A stretch of DNA of 56,887 nt, from NCBI GenBank assembly GCA_903927025.1, contig CAIYLG010000004.1, positions 1 to 56,887 of the forward strand. The letters are read 5' to 3'. Source of the DNA: an uncultured Armatimonadota bacterium (GTDB lineage Bacteria; Armatimonadota; Fimbriimonadia; Fimbriimonadales; Fimbriimonadaceae). Below, piece by piece: positions 15,801-24,809 of this stretch; positions within the stretch are counted from its first letter, which is position 1; each line of letters starts with the position of its first letter. The translations under genes and the position numbers were made by a program. The notes below the pieces were generated by a model. That model worked only from the letters and a program-made list of their open reading frames with translations. It searched no databases and had not been told where the DNA came from.

Positions 15801-17447
15801 TCACATCTTCAGGTGGAACCAGTGAAAGTCGGCGGCTCCGCCGGCACCGGAAGACTCGTGGCTGAAGTTGAACAGCGCGAATCGGTTTGCCGTCCAATCG
15901 AGACCCAGCCCCATCCCCAGCGTGTTGCCGATGGAAGTGAAATGCTTGCCGTCGAGGCTGTAGGCAAAAGTGGCTCGAAAGCCATCGTCCGTCGCGGTGG
16001 CTCGGAACCAAACCGAGTGGCCTATTAACTTGCCGCTAGTTTCAACCGTCTTCCCGTCATTCACCATCACAATGCTTCGTCGGCCCTTTTCTTGGCGAAC
16101 GGCGGCAAACGCATAAGGGAACTGAAAGACCCCTAGTCCGGCGACATCCCCATCCTTCAGTCCGCTCAAATCCAATTCAGTTGTGGCCTCTGACCGTGGT
16201 CCCTGAACGCGTTGGGTCAGCGTATTCCTAGCCCGAGTGAGGTCATCCGCGACTCCTGCTCGAATCCGCAGGTAGCCACGGCGCTCGGTCAAAGACCAAT
16301 TCTCCGGGTCTGGGTTGTGATTCCACTGCCACTGAAGTCCAAGCTTCTTGTCCTTAAATTCGTCTGAAGTCGCTGGAGGCTCTATCCGTTGGTAAGTGCC
16401 AGTGTTCGGCTTCATTGAGGTCAGAACTCCCTTTCCCTCACCGTTCTCGCCAAGCATCGGCCACCCATCGACCCACTTGACCGGAACCAGCATCGGAACT
16501 CGGCCGATTGGGCCCCTGTCCTGCATGATCACAAACCACCAGTCACCGTTCTTCAATTGAACCATCCCGCCCTGGTGAAGTCCATTGGGCGGATAGGCGC
16601 GATCATCCTTACAGATGCGCTTCCATTCGTAGGGTCCAAAGATGCTGTTTGAACGCAGGCATATCTGGAACCCTTCCGTGCCGCCTCCAGGGCAAGTGAT
16701 GTAGTATTTCCCCTTAATCTTATACACATGTGAGCCCTCAAGACCAAAAGGCGCCGACTTGCCTTTCTGCCCGAGTTCGCCGTTTGCATCAAATCCGCCG
16801 GACCAGATCTTGACGGCAGGACTCTTCACGGAGAGGGCGTCGGAGGCCAGTTCCGTCGCGTAGAGGGTGCCCTGCCCGTGGACAACATAGACCTTGCCGT
16901 CATCATCAAAGAAGAGGCCGGGATCGTACAGGTATTCAGGAAAGATCGTGCGCTTCCAAGGTCCAGCAGCGCTCTTCGCCACACACATGGAAAAGTGGCC
17001 ATGGGGCGTGCCAAATCCGTTCGGCGTGCAGAATCCCAAATAGAACTGACCGTTGTGATACCGCAGCGTAGTCGCCCAGGAGCCGTTCAAATAGAGCTGC
17101 CCGCCCTTCATGTCCCAACGAGGATCCTCATCGTAGCGGCTGACCGCGTAACCCGCCATCGCCCAATTCACCAAGTCTTTCGACTTTGCAATCGGACATC
17201 CAGGCACATAGTGCATCGAGGTAGAGGTCAGGTAAAAGTCGTCCCCCACTCGAATAATGTCCGGATCCGGCCAGTCTCCCCACATCAGCGGATTCGTGAA
17301 CGTGCCGTTCCCATTATCAGGACACCAAGACCGCACACGAGCTTGATCCCGAACCTTAGATTCATTGTGCGGGGACGGCGCTGGCAATGCCATTCCCGTG
17401 GCGAACGCTGACGCCAAAAGCAGACTCCATCGGAAAGCAGATGTCAT
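15801..17447 (-). CDS. Secreted GH43 family glycosidase (beta-xylosidase or arabinofuranosidase type)
   Basis: 548 residues. From the ATG at 17447 there is a signal peptide (FRWSLLLASAFATGMALPA); a GTG at 17471 is an alternative start. The five-bladed propeller domain begins with GDWPDPDIIRVGDDFYL, which holds the general-base Asp. LYDPGLFFDDDGKVYVVHG supplies the pKa-tuning Asp and FGLEGSHVYK the acid Glu. After about residue 360 there is a GH43-type C-terminal beta-sandwich (DEFKDKKLGLQWQWNHNP to DFHWFHLKM). The enzyme should release xylose or arabinose from plant hemicellulose outside the cytoplasm. It is followed by the membrane protein gene after 43 bases. Confidence 0.93.
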   Translation of the reverse strand: MTSAFRWSLLLASAFATGMALPAPSPHNESKVRDQARVRSWCPDNGNGTFTNPLMWGDWPDPDIIRVGDDFYLTSTSMHYVPGCPIAKSKDLVNWAMAGYAVSRYDEDPRWDMKGGQLYLNGSWATTLRYHNGQFYLGFCTPNGFGTPHGHFSMCVAKSAAGPWKRTIFPEYLYDPGLFFDDDGKVYVVHGQGTLYATELASDALSVKSPAVKIWSGGFDANGELGQKGKSAPFGLEGSHVYKIKGKYYITCPGGGTEGFQICLRSNSIFGPYEWKRICKDDRAYPPNGLHQGGMVQLKNGDWWFVIMQDRGPIGRVPMLVPVKWVDGWPMLGENGEGKGVLTSMKPNTGTYQRIEPPATSDEFKDKKLGLQWQWNHNPDPENWSLTERRGYLRIRAGVADDLTRARNTLTQRVQGPRSEATTELDLSGLKDGDVAGLGVFQFPYAFAAVRQEKGRRSIVMVNDGKTVETSGKLIGHSVWFRATATDDGFRATFAYSLDGKHFTSIGNTLGMGLGLDWTANRFALFNFSHESSGAGGAADFHWFHLKM

Positions 17448-17516
17448 TTGGCCAATCCAGTTTCTCGCCACCGCTGTAAGTTACCTTTCCGTCGCTGGCC
17501 TTCTAGAACCAACCGC

Positions 17517-18470
17517 CTAGCCCTTCTCGCGAACTTCAAGCTGCTTCTTAAGAGCGAGCTCGATCCCCGGGAACTGGTTCGTCAGCGTCAAGAAATGCAG
17601 CATCTCAAGGGCGATAAAGGTGTCCTGATGCTTTGCAAAGTACCCATAGACCAGTGCAGCCTTGATGCCGGGATAAGATGGCGATTTCGATCCTCCTTCG
17701 CCCCCTTCGGACACCTCTACCGCCGCATCGAAACTCTCAAATTCATCCACCGCACTCGCCGCGAATAAGGTCTTCGAGCGGTTGAACTCCGCCCGCTTCT
17801 GAATTTCCCATATCGTTTTGTTCGTCCGCCCCTTATCGTCAGTAACGGAGAGCGTCACCAATTGAGCGATGGCATCAGACACATGGCTCGACAAATATTC
17901 GCCCAGAACCTTGCTGTTGGCAACACCGAAGGGATAGCCCTTTGTCCCGCCAAATGCAGCCGGAATCGGTCCAATCGATATTCCTGGTGCCCCATCCACC
18001 TGTAGGGTGATGCGAACGGACTGAGCAAGTTCATCGTGAACCCAAACAACCGGCAGGCTTCCATCGCTGAACACCGTCATGTTTCCGACCGCATCCTCGC
18101 TATCTTGGCGGGCAAAGATCGCCAATTTCTCGAACGGAGCAGGTTTGTCCCCAGCGCCGGCTCCCCGGCCCGCCAGCACTGTTCGTGAAGCCAATTCACC
18201 CACCTGCGCCAATTCTGAAGGAACCGAAAAGGCCGTGTTCCCGGCTAGCCTTACTCTCCGCCCATCCAAGATGAGGACGGCCTTAGACGACGCACTTGAA
18301 AGCGTGATCCGATCACCGGTGAACAGCCGGACACAGTTTCTCAACGACTCGGCACTCAGAGGCACCGTCTTCCCCGCCCCATGAACGAGCTGTCCCTGGC
18401 CCGCGAACGATGCAACATAGCCTCGACTCGTGTCGAGGATGGCTAAAGCGGCGAAAAAAGCGAGTGGCAT
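17517..18470 (-). CDS. Secreted protein with FecR-like N-terminal half, unknown function
   Basis: 317 residues. A short hydrophobic N-terminus (LAFFAALAILDTSRG) suggests export. Residues about 30-110 (GAGKTVPLSAESLRNCVRLF, ITLSSASSKAVLILDGRRVRL) resemble the FecR/iron-dicitrate-type strand pattern in which a periplasmic protein carries a glycine-rich signal turn; this is a weak likeness. The rest is not recognised. It lies downstream of the caspase-like gene (76 bases) with the same orientation and probably in one transcription unit with it and the CHASE2 gene. Confidence 0.6.
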   Translation of the reverse strand: MPLAFFAALAILDTSRGYVASFAGQGQLVHGAGKTVPLSAESLRNCVRLFTGDRITLSSASSKAVLILDGRRVRLAGNTAFSVPSELAQVGELASRTVLAGRGAGAGDKPAPFEKLAIFARQDSEDAVGNMTVFSDGSLPVVWVHDELAQSVRITLQVDGAPGISIGPIPAAFGGTKGYPFGVANSKVLGEYLSSHVSDAIAQLVTLSVTDDKGRTNKTIWEIQKRAEFNRSKTLFAASAVDEFESFDAAVEVSEGGEGGSKSPSYPGIKAALVYGYFAKHQDTFIALEMLHFLTLTNQFPGIELALKKQLEVREKG

Positions 18471-18546
18471 TGCAATCTCAAATCCTTAGGCGGATCAAAC
18501 GAATTCCATTCACGGTCAATTTCCAAGTGGGGATTCAACGTTGGGT

Positions 18547-20631
18547 CTAAATACTTGACGATTTCGATCCTTTCTTCAGAGCTTCAGTGGCTTCGTCGAT
18601 TGAGTCCTTATCACCTATTTTCTTCGCAAGGGTGATGCACTCCTCCAGGATAGCTTTTGCCCGTGCCTTGTCCTTTTGAGCATATAAGGTCTTCGCAAAC
18701 TCCAAGAGCGCTTCAATCCTGTCTTGAGGCAGGTCAGCCGGACGCACTCGCAGCGAGTTTTCAATCGCTTCGCCAGAAAGCTTCAAATTGGCAGCCCGAT
18801 CACCGGTTTTGAGTTCCCGGTAGGAAGTGCCGAGCCCGAGCATCCAGGCGCCATACAAATCGGGGTAGGCCTTTTCGGTATCGACCCGGAGGGCACTTTG
18901 ATAGCACTCGATCGATTTTTTAAGGTTGGAATCAGGGTCTCCGGTCGTCAGTTCGCCGTAGGAGTCTCCGAGATTCCCCATCGCGGTCGACCACAATTCA
19001 GGCTGGGTTTTCTCGCTAAGGACCTCCACCACGTTCTGCAGACACTTGACCGATTTTTTGATATTCGCGTCCCAGTTGTCATCTCGCATCAAGCGCAGGG
19101 CGACTCCAAAATTCATCATCGTAGTGGCCCAATCGATTGGATCGTTGCTCGCGCTCGACACTCGAATGGCCTGTTCATAACACTCGATCGCCTTCTTGTT
19201 GTTTGCCGCAATATCTCCTGTTCTCAATTGGCGATAGCAGTTGGCGAGATTGTTCATCGTGCCGGCATATGCTTGCGGATCCGACTTTTCAGAACGAACC
19301 CTGAGGACGGCGTTGTAGGTGTCAATCGCCTGCCGTACGTTTGCTTCGCGATCCCCAACTTGGAGATTCCTGTAGGAAACTGCGAGGTTGTTCATCGAGC
19401 TCGCCCAGTCTTCGGGATGCGTCTTCTCGGTAAGAACACGCAGGGCGGCACGAAAAGACTGGATCGCCTTTTGTATGTTGGCCTGTCGGTCTCCCGTTGG
19501 CAGGTAGTTGTAGATCGCTCCAACTTTGTGCATCGCCAATGCCCATTGATCGGGGTAGGTCGATTCCGTAAACACCGTCATGGCTTGGTTGAGTGCGTCC
19601 AAAGCTTTGTTGAGGTTCTTCGTTCGATTCCCGGTGGCCAATCCAATCAGGGCAATCGCATATTTGTCTTGTGCCTCTCCCCAAGCCTTTGGAGACTTGC
19701 CTTTGTCGGCATCGTCTAGGGCATTTTCTGCCTCCAGTACTTCTTGACTCGACTTATACGATAGGGCTTCAGCCGCCTGTCGATCCTTCTCCAGTCGTTC
19801 TTGTCGGGCTCTTTCGTCTGCCTGTTCTACAAGTTTTCCTGGCTTAAGCGCAAAGACATAGGTGCCCTGTGAGAGGGAAGCGCGGGTGACCGGAATGTAA
19901 TCTTTTGCCCGATAAAGGACGTCGCACGCCTGGGCGACATTCAAAGGATAGGTGTCGTCCTTCCCAAGACACGATACGATCGCACTGATCATTTGGGTGG
20001 ATTGGGAACTGTCATCGCTATACGAGCGACCACTGGCGCTGGCCGCAGCCCAGATCCCTCGAAACGGTCGCTTGAATTTATCCGAAAGCGAGGCGCCTTG
20101 ATCACCCCCCACCGTGGCGTCAACCGATGTCATGGATCCGGAATGGCAGCTGTCCGCAAGCATCAGAACGTGCTTCGCGGGAATTCCCTCTTTCGTGAGC
20201 ACGGCATCCGCGACCTCTTTCATCGGAATCAGGTTGTTGGCGGTACCGAAGAGCTGGAAGTATCCAACCTTCTCTTTGACGAGTCCATGGGTCGCAACCA
20301 CGACCAGCACCCGGTCTTGGCGTGATACTCGCATCGGATCCTTAAGCTTGGCAAGCTCGATTCTCACGTTCGCGACAGTCGCAGTAGGGCCGGTGAGGAT
20401 CGCTATATTTCCTTTGGGAAACCCACACGTCTCACCAAGTGCCTTCGCGATTGCCTTTGCCGAATTGCCAAACGCGACTTCGCCCTGTGGCGGCGTGCTG
20501 TCCGCAATGATCAGGGCGTGGGAGGTTCGATAGACTTGCTCTCCCTGATACTCCAGTGGCATGATTTCCGGCGCCAACGTTGAACGGGCTGCAAGGAAGG
20601 CGGTCACGATGGAGGCGAGAGATAGGGACAT
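18547..20631 (-). CDS. Exported caspase-like (C14) peptidase with TPR repeats
   Basis: 694 residues. It starts with a hydrophobic leader (SLASIVTAFLAARSTLA), so the protein is probably periplasmic or membrane-tethered. A caspase-type domain (about 35-265) has the catalytic dyad His115 in VVATHGL and Cys162 in LADSCHSG. Residues about 270-330 are helical and charged. The rest is about seven to eight 45-50-residue TPR-like repeats with the pattern MNNLAxxYRxLxxGDRxANxxxAIxxYxxALxV, as in CHAT- and caspase-associated repeats. The ATG at 20631 is used; a TTG at 20637 is just upstream. The CHASE2 gene ends 6 bases before it. Caspase-like proteases in bacteria act as regulated proteases in signalling or cell death; here a periplasmic site and TPR ligand sensing are suggested. 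Confidence 0.88.
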   Translation of the reverse strand: MSLSLASIVTAFLAARSTLAPEIMPLEYQGEQVYRTSHALIIADSTPPQGEVAFGNSAKAIAKALGETCGFPKGNIAILTGPTATVANVRIELAKLKDPMRVSRQDRVLVVVATHGLVKEKVGYFQLFGTANNLIPMKEVADAVLTKEGIPAKHVLMLADSCHSGSMTSVDATVGGDQGASLSDKFKRPFRGIWAAASASGRSYSDDSSQSTQMISAIVSCLGKDDTYPLNVAQACDVLYRAKDYIPVTRASLSQGTYVFALKPGKLVEQADERARQERLEKDRQAAEALSYKSSQEVLEAENALDDADKGKSPKAWGEAQDKYAIALIGLATGNRTKNLNKALDALNQAMTVFTESTYPDQWALAMHKVGAIYNYLPTGDRQANIQKAIQSFRAALRVLTEKTHPEDWASSMNNLAVSYRNLQVGDREANVRQAIDTYNAVLRVRSEKSDPQAYAGTMNNLANCYRQLRTGDIAANNKKAIECYEQAIRVSSASNDPIDWATTMMNFGVALRLMRDDNWDANIKKSVKCLQNVVEVLSEKTQPELWSTAMGNLGDSYGELTTGDPDSNLKKSIECYQSALRVDTEKAYPDLYGAWMLGLGTSYRELKTGDRAANLKLSGEAIENSLRVRPADLPQDRIEALLEFAKTLYAQKDKARAKAILEECITLAKKIGDKDSIDEATEALKKGSKSSSI

Positions 20632-20637
20632 AGTCAA

Positions 20638-22137
20638 CTAAGGTTGGGCAGGTGCCGCGGGTTCACTTTCGGGTTTGACCTTGGATTTATTCTTCTGCTC
20701 TTGGTGATGAAGGTGCCTGCGGACCACGACCAAGGCAAAGGCAGCTTCACCAAATCCTTCAATCAAACAGCTCAAGAGAATGGCAGGCGCGCCTGGCACC
20801 AGAAGGTGATGGATGTGAGTTTGGCCACAGAACCACAAGACCAGGAATGGAATGATGACGATTGCGACAAACAGCTCAATGAACAACCGATGAATCTCGG
20901 CATAAGCGGTTTCTGAATGAAATTTCCGTTTGGTCAGCAGAATGGAAAGAAACAGCATCTTGAGCAAGGATGCAAACCCACCGATCATCGTCGCAAAAAT
21001 GAATTCCGACAGTGGGCCGGTTAAGACGAGGACCTGATTGCCCAACAAGGTGTGGATCGCAGAAGCCTGATAGAGCACCCCACTTGTCGATATCAGCGAG
21101 ATACTCGTGTCAATGGCCTTTTCTTTGTCGGCCGACTCCCCTTTGACGATCGCGTTGAACGACGACCGAAAGCGGTTGAGGCTTGCGCCACTGATCGGAT
21201 AGTTAGCAGTATCCCCAGGCGAAGGGCGGAGAAGATCACCCAGTATCACAACGCGTCCGGTGAACTGTTTCCCAATGCGTGCATCGGCAATCGCCGGAAT
21301 CGGGCCGTTCTTGGCATAGATATCCAACGACTCCTGAATCATCGCCGGCACGGCTTCGTAGTTGATGAGGAACTTCTCTCGCTTTGAGGACTCCTCATCA
21401 GGCGACATTGAGAAGAAGCGAGACTTTGTGAGTTCAAGCGGTTGGGATTCTCGTACGCCGCGGAGCCCCTTGAACTCTGCAATCGCAACCGGAAGCGTTT
21501 CGATATCGCCCTCACCCTTCACCAGCGAGACATCGGAGAAGCTGCCCGGTTTTGGGCTGGACTGCTCCAGGGTGCAAGCCAGGTGCTTATAGGGCTCCTG
21601 GAGCTCGGAAAGGTGCCCGCCCGCCTTCAAGAATCGGTCCGCACCGAAGTAGACGGGAATACCTTTCAAGGTGCACTCACGAATCGATTTCCACAGGTCG
21701 AACCGGATGGAATTTGGGTTCAAATTCGTTTGAGATGCTCGAGGCATATCCTTTGGATCGGAGATGTCCCAATCCAAAGCAATTGCGGTGGGCTTCGCAT
21801 TGGAGATCTGCTCCAGGAGCATCGCTGCATTTTTGAAATTCTCGCGCTGATCTTCAGTGCCGTTCGTAAGCTTGCCTTCTGACTGGAGTTCGCTGGCCAA
21901 GCTTGGAAGCGATTGAGAAATGTCAAAAACAACGACTGGAGATTGCCGCTTGGAATCTAGAAAGTTGTCCTGCAGCAGCTTTTGCTCGTAGGAATATCCG
22001 GTGAGCGGCATGTCCACAATCCAAGGTTGACGATCCAGCCAAAGATGCTCAATCAGGTAAGAGCCAACACCAATGATCAGCGCTTTGATGAGAAGCTCTT
22101 TGATCAGTGGGATCGACTTCTGAAAGTGCTTCTTCAT
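20638..22137 (-). CDS. CHASE2-type extracytoplasmic sensor membrane protein, no output domain
   Basis: A 499-residue protein with one N-terminal membrane helix (LIKALIIGVGSYLI), a large outer domain (about 60-380) and three C-terminal membrane helices (for example FIFATMIGGFASLLKMLFLSIL and LFVAIVIIPFLVLWFCG). The outer domain has CHASE2 features: VVVFDISQSLPS, AIALDWDISDP and RVVILGDL. CHASE2 normally feeds a kinase or cyclase; here the protein ends in a charged His/Lys/Pro tail without an enzyme. The ATG at 22137 is preferred because a TATAAT at 22178-22173 on this strand lies too close to a TTG at 22170. It is the head gene of the caspase operon. Confidence 0.82.
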   Translation of the reverse strand: MKKHFQKSIPLIKELLIKALIIGVGSYLIEHLWLDRQPWIVDMPLTGYSYEQKLLQDNFLDSKRQSPVVVFDISQSLPSLASELQSEGKLTNGTEDQRENFKNAAMLLEQISNAKPTAIALDWDISDPKDMPRASQTNLNPNSIRFDLWKSIRECTLKGIPVYFGADRFLKAGGHLSELQEPYKHLACTLEQSSPKPGSFSDVSLVKGEGDIETLPVAIAEFKGLRGVRESQPLELTKSRFFSMSPDEESSKREKFLINYEAVPAMIQESLDIYAKNGPIPAIADARIGKQFTGRVVILGDLLRPSPGDTANYPISGASLNRFRSSFNAIVKGESADKEKAIDTSISLISTSGVLYQASAIHTLLGNQVLVLTGPLSEFIFATMIGGFASLLKMLFLSILLTKRKFHSETAYAEIHRLFIELFVAIVIIPFLVLWFCGQTHIHHLLVPGAPAILLSCLIEGFGEAAFALVVVRRHLHHQEQKNKSKVKPESEPAAPAQP

Positions 22138-22226
22138 TGGGGCACGAACGATACGAGCGATCGAGTCCAAGGATTATATATAAATCGCCTGAACTGCGGC
22201 CTTAGGGCAGATACCCTGCCTTGCAA

Positions 22227-24668
22227 CTAGAAGCCGAGCCCCGGACCGCGCTTCGTCGCCAGACCGATCTGCTCGAAGCCGCCGTGGCGACCGTTGTACC
22301 AAAGCATCCACTGCTTCTTCGCTTCGTCATAGATCGCAAACGGCTTGTAGCAGGCGTCGGCGTCCCAGCCGTCCACGGTGGGACTGAGGATCGGATTGCT
22401 CTTCAGCCTCTCCCAATGCGAGATCCCATCCCTTGAGCGCGCAATCCCGATTTGGGCATGGTCGATGTCTCGGAACCCGATATAGAACATGTAGTTCCAG
22501 CCCTGCCAGCGAACGACCTGGCAGGCCGTCACCTTATGCTGCTCCCATCGGTTCGTTGGATCCGCCTCGAAAATTGGCAGCTTGTTCTTGGTCCAGTGGA
22601 TCCCGTCGGTGCTCACCGCGTAGCCAATTGCATCAGGCTCATACTGGTCGCCTCCCGAGAACCACATTCGGAACTGGCTCGCCCTCGCGTCCCAAAGCAC
22701 CGTGGGGCACATCACGGCCACCTTCTCCCAAGGCTGATCGGCCTCCAGAACCGGGCGTTCTCGCCGCGACCAAGTGAGGCCATCTTTACTGGTCGCATAT
22801 CCAATGGAGGAGTGCCCGTTGAACTGGCCCGTGTACCACATGTGATAAAGACCACCCTGCTTGATCACGGACGGACGGTTGATGTCGTCTTCCCAACCCG
22901 TCTTCGTGGGCCCAATCAGGATCTTCGGCTCACCCCAGTGAATGCCGTCCTCGCTCTCCGCCAAGGCAACGCTCTGCTTAGGTCGCCACGAGAAGTACAT
23001 CTTGAACTTCCCGTCTTCCTCAAGCAGACAAATATCGAAGCAGGTTCCAAGGTTTCCACCCAAAACCGGACCGTCGTGCTTCTCCCAGTCATCCTTCTTG
23101 GCAGCGAGCGGCTTCTGTGCGGGCAACTTTGCGGATAAGTCACCCAAACTCGCTCGCTGGGCCACCTTCTCGCCATCTACATAAAGGGTTAGGCCAGGCT
23201 CCCGTCCATAGTGGCTGCCATCGGCATCCCACAGGATGGTCAGCGACTTGCCATGGTAAGGCACACCGTCCAAGCAGAACCATGGCCATTCCTTATCAGG
23301 GACTAGCGGCTTCACTTCAATCTGATTGTCATCTCGTGGCCGAAGCCCCACAAGGCCCGTGACAATGAGATCAGCAAACCCTGAATGGTTGTAGCAAACG
23401 CTTCGGGGCAGGTCAACGATCCACTTGCCGGTGTCCGCATTCAAGTCCTCTGCAACCCATGGCCGACCATCCTTCGTTTGTGACCGTGAATAGGTTTTAA
23501 GCAGCTTTAAATAATCAGACTTAGAGACAACAGTCGGAGAATAGTTGTCGAGGAGGTTTGCCAAGGCGACCAATGTCTGGGTAGTGGCATAAGGCCAAGA
23601 AGGCCCGTTCCACAGGCAGTCGTGGTCCTCATGCCGCATGAATCCGGGGTTTCGTCGCTCCACTGTTGTGGGGCCAAAAGGCGCCGCAAATCCTTGAGGG
23701 TCCGAAAGCTGGGACCATGCCGACTCGAATCCCTTGCTCGGCAAATTGAAATACCAAGGGACAAAGCCAATCTGCTCCCGCACATTCCGGGTTTGAATCT
23801 TGGATCCATTGGGGTCGGCAGTCGCGGTTTCAAAGAACGAATCGCCAGCGTTCCATAGGTGATCCTGGACAAGCCCTTTGAGCCGGGCCGCCTTATCCCT
23901 AAATTCGGTTGCCAGCACCTGATCCCCGCCGTCAGAGGCAATGGCCGCGATCGCTGCCGCATCGCCAAACATATAGGAGTTGATCGTCGGTCGGTAACCG
24001 CTGCCTCCCAGCGAATACTCCATCCCGTCTCGGTCATCGATCTGGCGGAAGAGCCCGCTTGTGTCCAAGTGGCTCCGTTCCCGCGCGCGATAATTCGCAA
24101 CGAGATTGGGCAACACCTTTTGGGCGAACTTGCGGTCTCCCGTCGCCAAGGTCACGGCTCGTATTGCATCCGCAGCCCAAAAACTGTAGTCGCGCGGCTT
24201 GGCCTCCGGAAGCAGCCAGAACTCGGAATAGTCCGTCATGTACTTCGAGTCCCGAAGCCACCTGCCTTCATAAAGATGATGCCCAGCCGCGCAGGAAATC
24301 GTGTTGTGGGTGCCTGCCCAAGGCACCTGAGGCAGAAATTCGGTTACCACCCATCCGGCAGGTGTCTCCGCCAGGTGCTTGCGATAGCTCCACCACCGAT
24401 AGTAATAGGTCTCCTCAAGCTGCTTATCCGGACAGTCAAACCACGGAATGTTCTTCTCCAGAAAGGCCCAAGAACGATCGTTGGGAATGGAAAGCTTCTG
24501 AGACTGACTGGCGACCGAATCCTCTGCATTGAACCGATCGACGTAGTGCTTGAAGGTCGAGGGTGAAAGTACGGCAGTCTTCATGGGCAGCTGAGGCAGA
24601 GAGCGGTCCTTTGTCAAGATACAAATGGACTTGGCCAGGAGAATCGGCGCAACTAACGCGAAGCTCAT
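22227..24668 (-). CDS. Two-module glycosidase: MGH1-like (alpha/alpha)6 barrel fused to a GH43/GH130-like propeller
   Basis: 813 residues. The first 500 or so form an (alpha/alpha)6-barrel glycosidase of the mannosylglycerate-hydrolase/GH63-like group: DRSWAFLEKNIPWFDCPD, TEFLPQVPWAGTHNTISCAAGHHLYEG split over residues about 105-132, LDTSGLFRQIDDRDGMEYSLG, and WNGPSWPYATTQ with the candidate catalytic acid region. A beta-sandwich linker follows (VDGEKVAQRASLGDLSAKL). Residues about 550-813 are a five-bladed propeller of repeats such as IGYATSKDGLTW, IGYAVSTDGIHW and IGIARSRDGISHWE, as in GH43/GH130-type enzymes. The N-terminus from the ATG at 24668 is hydrophobic and could be a signal. No partner gene is adjacent. 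Confidence 0.85.
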   Translation of the reverse strand: MSFALVAPILLAKSICILTKDRSLPQLPMKTAVLSPSTFKHYVDRFNAEDSVASQSQKLSIPNDRSWAFLEKNIPWFDCPDKQLEETYYYRWWSYRKHLAETPAGWVVTEFLPQVPWAGTHNTISCAAGHHLYEGRWLRDSKYMTDYSEFWLLPEAKPRDYSFWAADAIRAVTLATGDRKFAQKVLPNLVANYRARERSHLDTSGLFRQIDDRDGMEYSLGGSGYRPTINSYMFGDAAAIAAIASDGGDQVLATEFRDKAARLKGLVQDHLWNAGDSFFETATADPNGSKIQTRNVREQIGFVPWYFNLPSKGFESAWSQLSDPQGFAAPFGPTTVERRNPGFMRHEDHDCLWNGPSWPYATTQTLVALANLLDNYSPTVVSKSDYLKLLKTYSRSQTKDGRPWVAEDLNADTGKWIVDLPRSVCYNHSGFADLIVTGLVGLRPRDDNQIEVKPLVPDKEWPWFCLDGVPYHGKSLTILWDADGSHYGREPGLTLYVDGEKVAQRASLGDLSAKLPAQKPLAAKKDDWEKHDGPVLGGNLGTCFDICLLEEDGKFKMYFSWRPKQSVALAESEDGIHWGEPKILIGPTKTGWEDDINRPSVIKQGGLYHMWYTGQFNGHSSIGYATSKDGLTWSRRERPVLEADQPWEKVAVMCPTVLWDARASQFRMWFSGGDQYEPDAIGYAVSTDGIHWTKNKLPIFEADPTNRWEQHKVTACQVVRWQGWNYMFYIGFRDIDHAQIGIARSRDGISHWERLKSNPILSPTVDGWDADACYKPFAIYDEAKKQWMLWYNGRHGGFEQIGLATKRGPGLGF

Positions 24669-24809
24669 TGCCGGCTCGAACCGCCATTCTCATTCACGAT
24701 CATTCCAGCCCCACTATAACGTATGCGTAGAGCGCGAGCACTTGATCTGATTGCTTCTGGGTGAGTGATTGCCTAGGACCTCTCATAGCTGCACCAGGCT
24801 AAGCGCAGT

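Noticed and set aside
18724-19719. A 331-codon plus-strand open frame
   Set aside because: It lies wholly inside the TPR repeats of the caspase-like gene and reflects their codon pattern, not a gene.
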